From: Pseudomonadota bacterium
GTDB lineage: Bacteria > Pseudomonadota > Gammaproteobacteria > UBA5335
Assembly (NCBI GenBank): GCA_002862965.1
Contig: PKCW01000096.1
Span: 1 to 15,192, forward strand
Direction of reading: 5' to 3'
DNA length: 15,192 nt
Under the pieces are notes generated by a model. That model was not told where the DNA came from. It saw only the letters and a list, made by a program, of their open reading frames with translations, and did not search any database. Positions 7,271 through 15,078 of this stretch are shown here, one piece after another (position 1 is the first letter of the stretch; the number at the start of each line of letters is the position of its first letter). Position numbers and translations under genes: made by a program.

Positions 7271-7300
7271 GCGGTCCTCGACCGCAAAGCCGCGCTTTTT
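7271..7300 (+). other. Second hairpin pair with T5 run between fliC and fliD
   Basis: GCGGTC-CTC-GACCGC (7271-7285) forms a 6-bp stem and is followed at once by AAAGC-CGC-GCTTT with a T-run to 7300. This could be a second, weaker terminator or a pause/attenuation site in the leader of fliD. The end of the T-run (TTGCT, 7299-7303) also resembles a sigma-54 -12 element, but the matching -24 position has GC instead of GG. Confidence 0.35.
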
Positions 7301-7326
7301 GCTGAACACTCGAGGGGGAGTCGATC

Positions 7327-8709
7327 ATGGCCTCCATCAGTTCTCCGGGAATCGGTTCGGGACTGGACGTCAATGCGTTGGTGCAAGGACTCGTCCAGGC
7401 AGAGCAAAAACCGGCACAGCTGCGCCTGGACCAGCGCGAAGCTCAACTGCAGACTCGTCTGTCGGCCTTTGGCGCCATCAAGGGCGCCCTGGTCGCCCTG
7501 CGCGACAGCCTGAGCGCCCTGGGTGCCACCGACCTCTTCGGCCGGATCAAGGCCACGGCCTCATCCTCCGAGCTGTTTACCGCGACCGCTGCCCCCGGGG
7601 CCAGCATCGGCGAATACCGCATCGAGGTGATCCAGCTGGCGAGCAGTCAGAAACTGCTCTCGAACGCTTTCGCAGCCGACAGCGAGGTCGGAACCGGCAC
7701 GCTGACCCTGACCGCCGGCGGCCGCTCGTTCGACGTGGCCATTGGCGAGGGCGATCAAACGCTCGGCGCCATCCGGGACCGCATCAATGCCGCCACGGGC
7801 AACCCCGGCATCGTGGCCCGCGTCGTCACCGGCGACGACGGGCAACACCTCGTCCTCACCCAGAGCAAGACCGGCCGCGATCAGGCCATCACCCTCACCG
7901 CAAGCGGCGGCGATGGTGGCCTCAGCCGCCTGGCGCATGATCCGGCCAATGCCATCGACGGCAACTACACGGAGCAAGCGCCCGCCGCAGACGCGCAGAT
8001 TCGCGTCGACGGCGTGCTGCGCAGCAGCGCCGGAAACCGCATCGAAGACGTCGTCGACGGAGTGGACCTCGAATTGCGCGCCGCCGATCCCGGTCATCCG
8101 GTCGATCTTGCGGTGGCCCCTGATGCCAGCGGTGCCAAGGATGCGATCCGCAAGTTCGTCGACACCTACAACGCCCTGGCGGGCACCCTCGCCAACCTCA
8201 GTCGCTATGACGCCGAATCCCGATCGGCCGGTCCCCTGGTGGGCGACTCGGCCACGCGCGCCTTGGGCGCCACGCTCCGCCGCGAACTCGGCACCCCTCT
8301 GCCCGCCGGCGCGGAAGGCGTGCGGGTGCTGAGCGCCATCGGCCTCACGACAGACAAGTCCGGCAAGCTGACGCTGTCCGAATCACGTCTGGATGAAGCG
8401 CTGAAGAACGCGCCTCTGGCCGTGTCGGCGCTGTTCACGGGAAATGGCGGCCTGCTCGATCGCTTGGATCCATTGGTCGACGGTTATGGGGGCGCGAGCG
8501 GTGTGGTCGATGCCCGCACACGCAGCCTGCAGGACGCCATTCGCGGGGTGAATCAGGATCGGGAGCGACTCGAGACGCGGATGGAAAATCTCCAGAACCG
8601 TTACCTCGCCCAGTTCACCGCGCTGGACAAACTCGTCGGCCAGCTGCAGAGCACCAGCAGCTTCCTGACCCAGCAGATCGCCAACATGAACGCCATCAAC
8701 AACTCATGA
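7327..8709 (+). CDS. fliD: FliD, filament cap protein (HAP2)
   Basis: FliD forms the oligomeric cap at the filament tip that folds incoming flagellin into place. It is 460 residues, starting at an ATG with a strong GGGGGAG six nt upstream (7314-7320). The N-terminal domain (1-105) begins MASISSPGIGSGLDVNALVQGLVQAEQKPAQLRL, as in the family. A flagellin hook-IN motif lies at about 122-180 (GTLTLTAGGRSFDVAIGEGDQTLGAIRDRINAATGNPGIVARVV). The C-terminal part includes DAIRKFVDTYNALAGTLANLSRYD and the coiled-coil end ERLETRMENLQNRYLAQFTALDKLVGQLQSTSSFLTQQIANMNAINNS. No clear promoter of its own was found, so it may depend on read-through from fliC or on an unrecognised promoter in 7194-7326. Confidence 0.97.
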   Translation: MASISSPGIGSGLDVNALVQGLVQAEQKPAQLRLDQREAQLQTRLSAFGAIKGALVALRDSLSALGATDLFGRIKATASSSELFTATAAPGASIGEYRIEVIQLASSQKLLSNAFAADSEVGTGTLTLTAGGRSFDVAIGEGDQTLGAIRDRINAATGNPGIVARVVTGDDGQHLVLTQSKTGRDQAITLTASGGDGGLSRLAHDPANAIDGNYTEQAPAADAQIRVDGVLRSSAGNRIEDVVDGVDLELRAADPGHPVDLAVAPDASGAKDAIRKFVDTYNALAGTLANLSRYDAESRSAGPLVGDSATRALGATLRRELGTPLPAGAEGVRVLSAIGLTTDKSGKLTLSESRLDEALKNAPLAVSALFTGNGGLLDRLDPLVDGYGGASGVVDARTRSLQDAIRGVNQDRERLETRMENLQNRYLAQFTALDKLVGQLQSTSSFLTQQIANMNAINNS

Positions 8710-8712
8710 AAA

Positions 8713-8732
8713 TGCGTCATCGGCTTGACGCA
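8713..8732. promoter_or_regulatory. Palindrome with FleQ-box geometry upstream of flgB
   Basis: TGCGTCA (8713-8719) and TGACGCA (8726-8732) form a perfect 7-bp inverted repeat around a 6-nt centre. The inner part, GTCA-N6-TGAC, has the half-sites and spacing of the Pseudomonas FleQ box (GTCAnTAAATTGAC), though the centre is GC-rich. It begins three nt after the fliD stop and is centred about 115 bp before the -12 of the flgB promoter, a usual distance for a sigma-54 enhancer. No T-run follows, so it is a poor terminator. Confidence 0.45.
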
Positions 8733-8824
8733 GACCGCGCGGCGTCCACGGTTTTCCGGCGCAGCGCTCGTTCAAACCACGCCAGGATCAGGCAACTGAT
8801 TGACACAGAAGGCGCGAGAAAGGC

Positions 8825-8840
8825 TGGACCGACATTTGCT
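8825..8840 (+). promoter_or_regulatory. Putative sigma-54 (RpoN) promoter of flgBCDEFGHI
   Basis: TGGACCG-ACAT-TTGCT fits the -24/-12 consensus closely: GG at 8826-8827 and GC at 8838-8839 with exactly 10 nt between them, and a complete TTGCT -12 box. Transcription would start near 8851, giving a leader of about 30 nt that includes the GCGGAGA ribosome site before flgB. Confidence 0.82.
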
Positions 8841-8880
8841 TATGCTCCTGCCATGTGACGCCTTTGCGGAGACGGCGACG

Positions 8881-9279
8881 ATGAAAGCGGATTTTTCGAA
8901 CAGTCTGGGGATCCACGAAACGGCGCTGAAAGTCTGGACGGCGCGGACGCGCCTGCTCGCCACGAACATCGCGAATGCCGACACGCCGGGCTTCGCCGCG
9001 CGGGATGTCGATTTCAAGGCCGTCCTGTCACGCGCAGCCGGGCAGTCCGGACCGCCTGCCCTTGCCACGACCGATCCGCGGCATCTGCCGGCCGCCGGGG
9101 CAAGCGGGGCCGTCCGTTATCGGGTCCCCAGCCAGCCCGCACTGGACGGCAACAGTGTCGATCTGCAACAGGAACAGGGCGCCTTCGCACAGAATGCGGT
9201 GCGCTACCAGGCCACCCTGCAGTTCATCCAGAACCGCGTGCGCAGCCTGCAGCAGGCCATTAGCGGCGGAGAGCGCTGA
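8881..9279 (+). CDS. flgB: FlgB, proximal rod protein
   Basis: FlgB is the first rod subunit, exported and placed next to FliE. The ATG at 8881 gives 132 residues and has GCGGAGA eight nt upstream. The same frame is open from 8800, but that start would lie before the predicted sigma-54 transcription start. The N-terminal axial-protein motif is present as LLATNIANADTPGFAARDVDF (about 25-45). The C-terminal helix QEQGAFAQNAVRYQATLQFIQNRVRSLQQAI is typical of FlgB. It is the first gene of the rod/hook/ring operon and ends 2 nt before flgC. Confidence 0.97.
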   Translation: MKADFSNSLGIHETALKVWTARTRLLATNIANADTPGFAARDVDFKAVLSRAAGQSGPPALATTDPRHLPAAGASGAVRYRVPSQPALDGNSVDLQQEQGAFAQNAVRYQATLQFIQNRVRSLQQAISGGER

Positions 9280-9281
9280 AC

Positions 9282-9716
9282 ATGTCTCTGTTCGACGTCT
9301 TCACCATCGCCGGCTCGGCGCTCGAGGCGCAGTCGGTCCGACTCAACCTGACTGCCAGCAACATGGCCAACGCCAACAACGTGGCCGGCTCGGCGCAGGA
9401 CGCCTATCGCGCGCGCCAGCCCTATTTCGCTCCCTTGCTGAACCGCGCACTGACCTCGGCCGGTCCGGGGGCGAGCGGTGCGAGCGGCGCAGGCGTCCGC
9501 ACCCTGGGCGTCCTGGAAAACCCGGCGCCGCCGCCCCGCCTCTATCAACCGGGCCATGCGCTGGCCGATAAGGACGGGTATGTGTACGGCAGCAACGTCA
9601 ACCCGATCGACGAGCTGGTCAACATGATTTCAGCGTCCCGCTCGTATCAGAACAACGTCGAGGTGCTCAACACCAGCAAGGAGCTGCTGCTGCGCACCCT
9701 CATGCTGGGCCAATAG
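9282..9716 (+). CDS. flgC: FlgC, proximal rod protein
   Basis: FlgC is the second proximal rod subunit. Its 144 residues begin MSLFDVFTIAGSALEAQSVRLNLTASNMANANNV, the axial-protein N-terminus. They end with SNVNPIDELVNMISASRSYQNNVEVLNTSKELLLRTLMLGQ, the conserved C-terminal helix. The middle is slightly Gly/Ser/Ala-rich (GPGASGASGAGVRT). A GGAGAG within the end of flgB serves as its ribosome site. The stop TAG is part of the TAGGAGG ribosome site of flgD, so the two genes are tightly linked. Confidence 0.97.
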   Translation: MSLFDVFTIAGSALEAQSVRLNLTASNMANANNVAGSAQDAYRARQPYFAPLLNRALTSAGPGASGASGAGVRTLGVLENPAPPPRLYQPGHALADKDGYVYGSNVNPIDELVNMISASRSYQNNVEVLNTSKELLLRTLMLGQ

Positions 9717-9726
9717 GAGGCACCTC

Positions 9727-10395
9727 ATGTCGGCCATTCCTGCGAACAGTGCGATCGATGCGCTCGGCCTTTCCGTGGCACAGAAATCCCCGTCCGCCGC
9801 GACCCGCGGCGAATTGGGACAGGACGATTTCCTGCTGCTGATGACCACTCAGCTCCGCAATCAGGATCCGACGCAACCGATGGACAATGGCGCCTTTCTT
9901 GGCCAATTGGCTCAATTCAGCACCGTAAGCGGCATACAGGACATGCAGGCCGGTTTCGCCGACCTCGCCAACAGCCTGTACACCAACCAGGCCTTGCTCG
10001 GCTCGTCGCTGGTCGGCCGCACGGTCCTCGTGCCCACGAGCACCTTGACCCTCGGCGAACAAGGCAGCATCCAGGGGCGGATATCCGGTGCCACGGACGC
10101 GGGGGTGCAGGTGCGCATCCTGGATGCCGGCGGCAAACCGATCCGCACGCTCGTGCCCAGCCCCGATGAAAACGGCATGGCCTTCACCTGGGATGGCCTG
10201 GATGCCTCCGGCCAGCGGCTGCCCGCCGGGGACTATGAGGTGGAAGTCGTCGGCGATGCCGAAAACGGCAGCCCAACCGTTGGCCTCGAGCAGGAAGTGG
10301 TCAGCGTCAGCCTGGGCCGCGCCGGTCAGCCGTTGCAACTGAATCTCGCCAACGGCGAGCAGGTCGAACTCACTCAAGTGCAACAAATTCGCTAG
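9727..10395 (+). CDS. flgD: FlgD, hook cap/scaffold protein
   Basis: FlgD caps the growing hook and is lost when the hook is complete. The 222-residue product has the conserved N-terminal block GELGQDDFLLLMTTQLRNQDPTQPMDNGAFLGQLAQFSTVSGIQDMQ (about 28-74). The FlgD Ig-like and tudor-like part follows (about 95-215), with DENGMAFTWDGLDASGQRLPAGDYEVEV. TAGGAGG (9714-9720) lies 6 nt before the ATG and overlaps the flgC stop. Length and domains are normal for the family. Confidence 0.96.
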   Translation: MSAIPANSAIDALGLSVAQKSPSAATRGELGQDDFLLLMTTQLRNQDPTQPMDNGAFLGQLAQFSTVSGIQDMQAGFADLANSLYTNQALLGSSLVGRTVLVPTSTLTLGEQGSIQGRISGATDAGVQVRILDAGGKPIRTLVPSPDENGMAFTWDGLDASGQRLPAGDYEVEVVGDAENGSPTVGLEQEVVSVSLGRAGQPLQLNLANGEQVELTQVQQIR

Positions 10396-10438
10396 CCACA
10401 ACAGCCAATCCCCACCACGCTTTTTCGAGGATTCCGCC

Positions 10439-11665
10439 ATGAGTTTCCAAGTCGCCTTGACCGGTCTGTCGGCCGCTTCCACCGACCTTGCCGTGACCGC
10501 CAACAACATCGCGAACAGCAATACGACCGGCTTCAAGGAATCGCGCACCACGTTCGCCGACGTCTACGCGGTGTCCTCGCAGGGCATCGGCGCCACCACG
10601 CCCGGCAGTGGGGTGCGGGTGGCCGGGGTCCAGCAGCAGTTCAGCCAGGGAAGCATCGACTACACGAACAACAACCTCGACCTGGCCATCAGCGGTGATG
10701 GCTTTTTCATCGTCAAGCAGGGCGGAAGCACCGAGTACACCCGTGCCGGCTCATTCGCCGTGGATCGGGACGGTTATGTGGTCGCGCCCAGCGACGGCGC
10801 ACGCCTGCAGGTCTATCCCCCCATTGCCGGCAGCAACAGCTTCAATACCGGCGGTCTCGGCGACCTGCGGCTGGAAGCGACCGCGGGCGCCCCGCAAGCC
10901 TCCAGCCTCATCGAGCTCGGCGCGAACTTCAAGGCCGACGCCGTACCGCCGACCGTGGCGACGTTCGATCCGGCTGATCCGGCGAGCTACAGCAACGCGG
11001 TCTCGACCACGGTCTACGACTCGCTGGGCACGGCGCGAACGGCGACGCTCTACGTCGTCAAGGACGGGAGTACGCCGAATACCTGGGCCAGCTACCTCTA
11101 TGTCGATGGCGCCGCCGTGGGCGCGGCGCAACCGGTCACCTTCAACCCCGATGGCACCCTGGCGACCCCGGCCGGTGGCAGCGTGGCCTACGGCGCTTTC
11201 ACGCCGACCAATGGCGCCGACCCGCTGAACCTGACCATCGACTTCGCCGGCAGCACCCAGTACGGCGGGAGCTTCAGCACCAACCAGTTGACCCAGGACG
11301 GCTATGCCAGCGGAGAACTGAGCGGCATCGACATCGACAGCAGCGGCATCGTCCAGGCGCGCTACAGCAACGGCCGCTCGGTCCCGCTCGGCAAGATTGC
11401 CCTGGCCGACTTTCCCAACCCGCAAGGACTCCAGAAGCAGGGCGACACGCGCTGGTCCGAGACCTTCGCCTCCGGGTCGCCGCTGCGCGGCGAGGCCGGC
11501 ACCAGCAGCCTGGGCCTGATCCAGTCCGGCGCTCTTGAAGCCTCCAACGTGGACCTGACGGCCGAACTGGTGCAAATGATCGTCTCGCAGCGCGGCTTTC
11601 AGGCCAATGCGCAGATGATCTCCACCATGGATGAGATCACCCAGACCGTGATCAACATCCGCTGA
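10439..11665 (+). CDS. flgE: FlgE, hook protein
   Basis: FlgE polymerises into the flexible hook that joins rod and filament. The 408-residue protein has the N-terminal axial motif [24 protein letters not shown] (about 20-43). It continues with the FlgE/F/G core [41 protein letters not shown], a central hook domain (about 140-330), and the C-terminal [52 protein letters not shown] lies 7 nt upstream of the ATG. The 43-nt gap after flgD holds a short T-run but no clear stem or promoter. Length is close to the roughly 400 residues common in enterobacteria, so the hook surface domain is not unusually expanded. Confidence 0.97.
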   Translation: [408 protein letters not shown]

Positions 11666-11688
11666 TCCCGTCGCAGGCGCTAAACACC

Positions 11689-12429
11689 ATGGACAAAATG
11701 CTGTACATCGCCATGAGCGGCGCCGATCAGATCCAGCGGGCGCAGACTCAGGTCAGCCACAACCTCGCCAATGCCGCAACGGTCGGCTTCAAGGCGGATC
11801 TGGACAGCTTTCAGGCCCGCGCCCTGTACGGCGAGGGCCATCCGAGCCGCGTCTACACCCAGGCCGGAGGATCGGGATTCGATCGCAGCGCAGGGGCGCT
11901 CATGGCGACCGGCGGGGAACTCGACGTCGCCATCGAAGCAAGCGGCTACATCGCCGTTCAGGCACCCGACGGCGGCGTGGCCTACACGCGCGCCGGCAAC
12001 ATGCGCGTGACGCCGTCCGGGCTGCTGGAAACCGGCGCCGGCCATCCGGTCCTGGGTCAAGCCGGTCCGATCGTGCTGCCGCCCGGCAGTCGCATCGAGA
12101 TCGGCCGTGACGGCACGGTCTCTCTCATCCCGCCGGGCGAGCGTCCCAATACGCTGGCCGTGCTGGACCGGATCGAACTTGCCGACCCGGATCCGGCGCT
12201 GCTCACCAAGGACGGCGCGGGCCTGTTCCGTTTGCCCGGCGATCCGCGTGCCGAGCCTTCGGCAGCCGTCCGGCTGGTCCCGGGCATGCTCGAGGCCAGC
12301 AACGTCCAGCCCAGCCGCGCCTTGATCGACATGATCGCCTTGGCCCGGCAATACGAAATGCAGGTCAAGCTGATGAAGACCGCCGAAGACAACGACGCCG
12401 CAGCGACGCAGTTGCTGCGGATGGGATGA
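11689..12429 (+). CDS. flgF: FlgF, proximal rod protein
   Basis: FlgF is the third proximal rod protein. The 246 residues begin MDKMLYIAMSGADQIQRAQTQVSHNLANAATVGFKADLDSFQA, typical of FlgF rather than FlgG. They then show the shared FlgE/F/G core GGELDVAIEASGYIAVQAPDGGVAYTRAGNMRVTPSGLL. The ending is VRLVPGMLEASNVQPSRALIDMIALARQYEMQVKLMKTAEDNDAAATQLLRM. The ribosome site is weak (CAGGCG about 10 nt upstream). It lies 23 nt after flgE and 24 nt before flgG. Confidence 0.96.
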   Translation: MDKMLYIAMSGADQIQRAQTQVSHNLANAATVGFKADLDSFQARALYGEGHPSRVYTQAGGSGFDRSAGALMATGGELDVAIEASGYIAVQAPDGGVAYTRAGNMRVTPSGLLETGAGHPVLGQAGPIVLPPGSRIEIGRDGTVSLIPPGERPNTLAVLDRIELADPDPALLTKDGAGLFRLPGDPRAEPSAAVRLVPGMLEASNVQPSRALIDMIALARQYEMQVKLMKTAEDNDAAATQLLRMG

Positions 12430-12453
12430 CGCATCGCCATAGGGGAAACGACC

Positions 12454-13239
12454 ATGGATCCGGCACTTTGGGCCTCGAAAACCGGTCTGGACGCCCAGCA
12501 GACCCGCATGGCGACCATCGCCAACAATCTGGCCAACGCCAACACCACGGGCTTCAAGCGCGGACGCGTGGTGTTCGAGGACCTCATCTATCAGAACCTG
12601 CGTCAGGTGGGCGCCCAGAGCAGTCAGCAGACCCAATATCCCTCCGGCCTCAACCTCGGCACCGGCGTGCGGGTGGTGGCCACCGAGAAGATCTTCACCC
12701 AGGGCAACCTCGTCCAGTCCGGCAACGCGCTCGATCTCGCCGTCCAGGGGCGTGGCTTTTTCCAGATCCTGATGCCGGATGGCAGCCTGGCCTACACCCG
12801 TGACGGTTCGTTCAATCTGAACGATCAGGGCCAGATGGTGACCGCGAACGGCTATGTGGTTCAGCCCGGCATCACCATTCCCGAAGGCGCGCAGAGCGTC
12901 ACCATCGGCAGCGACGGAACGGTGACCGTGCAGCTCGCCGGACAGACGGCACCGGTTCAGCTCGGTGCCCTGCAGACGGCGGACTTCATCAACCCTTCCG
13001 GCCTGCAGCCACAGGGTCAGAACCTGTTCCTCGAGTCCGCCGCGTCCGGGCCGGCCCAGCTCGGCACGCCCGGACTCAACGGCCTGGGCACCCTGCTGCA
13101 GGGCACCGTGGAAAGCGGGAATGTGAACGTCGTGGAGGAGCTCGTGAACATGATCGAGACCCAGCGGGCCTATGAGATGAACTCCAAAGCCATCAGCACG
13201 ACCGATCGCATGCTCGAGTACCTCAACAACAATCTGTAG
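12454..13239 (+). CDS. flgG: FlgG, distal rod protein
   Basis: FlgG forms the distal rod that crosses the peptidoglycan and outer membrane inside the P- and L-rings. Its 261 residues match the family's near-constant length. Features are the N-terminus [47 protein letters not shown], the core [44 protein letters not shown], the [16 protein letters not shown] segment, and the C-terminus [49 protein letters not shown] lies 7 nt before the ATG. Confidence 0.98.
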   Translation: MDPALWASKTGLDAQQTRMATIANNLANANTTGFKRGRVVFEDLIYQNLRQVGAQSSQQTQYPSGLNLGTGVRVVATEKIFTQGNLVQSGNALDLAVQGRGFFQILMPDGSLAYTRDGSFNLNDQGQMVTANGYVVQPGITIPEGAQSVTIGSDGTVTVQLAGQTAPVQLGALQTADFINPSGLQPQGQNLFLESAASGPAQLGTPGLNGLGTLLQGTVESGNVNVVEELVNMIETQRAYEMNSKAISTTDRMLEYLNNNL

Positions 13240-13250
13240 GCCAGCCACTC

Positions 13251-13949
13251 GTGAGCGCTTCGGTGTTTTCCATGCGCCTCTTGCAACAGACGGCTCTGGC
13301 GACAGCCCTGCTGCTCGCCGGCTGCGCCGCTGCGCCACCGACCCGCATGACGGAGGTGCCCCCGCCGGCCCTGCCGGCCATCGCGCCCGTCGAGCGGCAT
13401 GCCGACGGGGCGATCTACCGGCCGGAGACCGAACGGGCCCTGTTCGAAGACCGCACGGCGCGGCGCGTGGGCGATGTGCTGACCATCGTCCTGACGGAGC
13501 GCACCGACGCAAGCAAGAGCGCCTCCACCCAGGCGTCCAAGAGCCAGAGCGTGCAGCTCGCCGACCCCATCCTGTTCGGGCGCAACGTTACCTGGGGCGG
13601 CAAGCCACTGCTGAGCGCCTCCATCGAAGGCGACCGGGATTTCAACGGCGAGGGCGCCAGTCAGCAAAGCAACCGGCTCACCGGCAACGTGACCGTCCAG
13701 GTCGTCGGCCGTCACCCGAACGGCAATCTGCTGGTCAAGGGCGAAAAGTGGCTCACCCTGAACCAAGGCCAGGAGCTGGTGCGCATCGAGGGCATCGTCA
13801 GACCCACCGACATCGCAGCGGACAATACCGTCGCCTCGACGCAGGTGGCCGATGCGCGCATCACCTACAACGGCCGCGGCGCCCTGGCCGACAGCAATGC
13901 CATGGGCTGGCTGGCGCGATTCTTCAATCACCCGGTGTGGCCGTTCTAG
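13251..13949 (+). CDS. flgH: FlgH, L-ring lipoprotein
   Basis: FlgH forms the outer-membrane L-ring bushing around the distal rod. The frame starts at GTG 13251 (232 residues) and has a lipoprotein signal with lipobox LLAG-C25. An ATG at 13272 would start [18 protein letters not shown], an equally good and perhaps better signal peptide; neither has a clear Shine-Dalgarno sequence. The mature part shows [47 protein letters not shown]. It continues with [78 protein letters not shown], and ends [15 protein letters not shown], all typical of FlgH. It follows flgG by 11 nt. Confidence 0.96.
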   Translation: MSASVFSMRLLQQTALATALLLAGCAAAPPTRMTEVPPPALPAIAPVERHADGAIYRPETERALFEDRTARRVGDVLTIVLTERTDASKSASTQASKSQSVQLADPILFGRNVTWGGKPLLSASIEGDRDFNGEGASQQSNRLTGNVTVQVVGRHPNGNLLVKGEKWLTLNQGQELVRIEGIVRPTDIAADNTVASTQVADARITYNGRGALADSNAMGWLARFFNHPVWPF

Positions 13950-13965
13950 CAGAGGCATGATCGTG

Positions 13966-15078
13966 ATGCAGCCGTTTTTCTCTTGGCGCTCGACGCGACC
14001 GATCCTCCCCTGCCTGCTGCTGGTCCTCCTCGGCGGCATTGCCCCGGCCCAGGCGGAACGCGTCAAGGATCTGGCCAGCGTCCAGGGCGTGCGCAGCAAC
14101 CAGCTCGTCGGCTACGGCCTGGTGGTCGGTCTGGACGGCACGGGCGATCAGACCAGCCAGGCGCCGTTCACCATTCAGAGCATCCGCAACATGCTGGCCG
14201 AGTTCGGCATCGTCGTGCCGCCCGACGCCAATCCGCAGCTCAAGAACGTGGCCTCGGTATCCGTGCAGGCGGAGTTGCCGGCCTTCGCCAAGCCCGGCCA
14301 GCGCATCGACGTGACGGTGGCGTCCATCGGCAACGCCAAGAGCCTGCGGGGCGGCAGCCTGCTGATGACCCCGCTCAAGGGAGCCGACGGGCGGGTGTAT
14401 GCCATGGCGCAGGGCAATCTGGCGGTCGGCGGCCTGGGGGTCTCCGGCCGGGACGGTTCGCGCATCAGCATCAACATTCCGAGCGCCGGGCGGATTCCCG
14501 GCGGGGCTTCGGTCGAGCGGGAAGTTCCCAGCGGCTTTGCCCAGGGGGACGAGATTCGGCTCAATCTGCACAACCCCGATTTCACCACCGCCAATCGTCT
14601 GGTCGAGGCCATCGATCGGCGCTTCGGAGCGGGCATCGCGCGCGCGCAGGATGCGGCCTCGGTGAGCCTGCGGGCGCCGGCGAGCGCCGAACACCGGGTG
14701 GCCTTTCTCGCCGCGCTCGAAACATTGGAGCTGGAGCCGGGCGGCGCGCCGGCGCGCATCATCGTCAACAGCCGCACCGGCACGGTCGTGATTAACAGTG
14801 CAGTCCGGCTTTCCCCGGCTGCCATCAGCCACGGCAAGCTGACCGTACGGATCGACGAGAACCCGCAAGTGATCCAGCCTGCCCCCTTCAGCCGCGGGCA
14901 GACCGCGCAGCAGGAAGACAGCAAGCTTTCGGCCGAAGAAGGTGGCAAGAAGGTTGCGCTGTTCCGCCCTGGCGCATCGCTCGCCAAGGTGGTCGACGCG
15001 CTGCAGCCGCCCGTGGAGCTCCTTGGCCATCAAAACCGTGCCCAGGGCCTTCGCCATCGCGTTTTTGAACGATTATAA
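13966..15078 (+). CDS. flgI: FlgI, P-ring protein, with an abnormal C-terminal end
   Basis: FlgI is the secreted periplasmic protein of the P-ring, built in the peptidoglycan layer. The start taken is ATG 13966 ([30 protein letters not shown] then ERVKDLA), because AGAGG at 13951-13955 is 10 nt away; the in-frame ATG at 13957 is too close to it and is an alternative. A signal peptide ending in AQA is clear. The body matches the family: [118 protein letters not shown]. Similarity ends at about residue 346 (SLAKVVDAL, 15003). The last 24 residues ([15 protein letters not shown]...) do not resemble the family's ending of the type NALGATP-DL-AIL-ALK-AGAL. No other frame restores that ending. The protein is probably replaced at its C-terminus and possibly non-functional, unless the contig end is wrong. 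Confidence 0.88.
   Translation: MQPFFSWRSTRPILPCLLLVLLGGIAPAQAERVKDLASVQGVRSNQLVGYGLVVGLDGTGDQTSQAPFTIQSIRNMLAEFGIVVPPDANPQLKNVASVSVQAELPAFAKPGQRIDVTVASIGNAKSLRGGSLLMTPLKGADGRVYAMAQGNLAVGGLGVSGRDGSRISINIPSAGRIPGGASVEREVPSGFAQGDEIRLNLHNPDFTTANRLVEAIDRRFGAGIARAQDAASVSLRAPASAEHRVAFLAALETLELEPGGAPARIIVNSRTGTVVINSAVRLSPAAISHGKLTVRIDENPQVIQPAPFSRGQTAQQEDSKLSAEEGGKKVALFRPGASLAKVVDALQPPVELLGHQNRAQGLRHRVFERL

Noticed and set aside
7283..7303. Possible sigma-54 promoter for fliD ending in TTGCT at 7299-7303
   Set aside because: The -12 half is good, but the position 10 nt before GC reads GC instead of the near-invariant GG. The region is better explained as a small hairpin with a T-run.
8799..8804. 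TTGACA as a sigma-70 -35 box upstream of flgB
   Set aside because: No -10-like hexamer occurs at 16-18 nt spacing, and the nearby -24/-12 promoter is far better.
11680..13512. 610-codon open frame on the minus strand
   Set aside because: It lies antisense to flgF, flgG and the start of flgH, which are unmistakable. Long antisense frames are common in GC-rich DNA, and its translation is low-complexity and His/Arg/Gly-rich.
15007..15057. Possible gene start on the minus strand, ATG at 15057 reading [17 protein letters not shown]
   Set aside because: The beginning faintly resembles S-adenosylmethionine decarboxylase, and a TATAAT lies upstream. However, there is no Shine-Dalgarno sequence, and after about 17 codons the frame runs antisense into flgI. 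It could be the start of a gene cut at the junction, but this cannot be supported.
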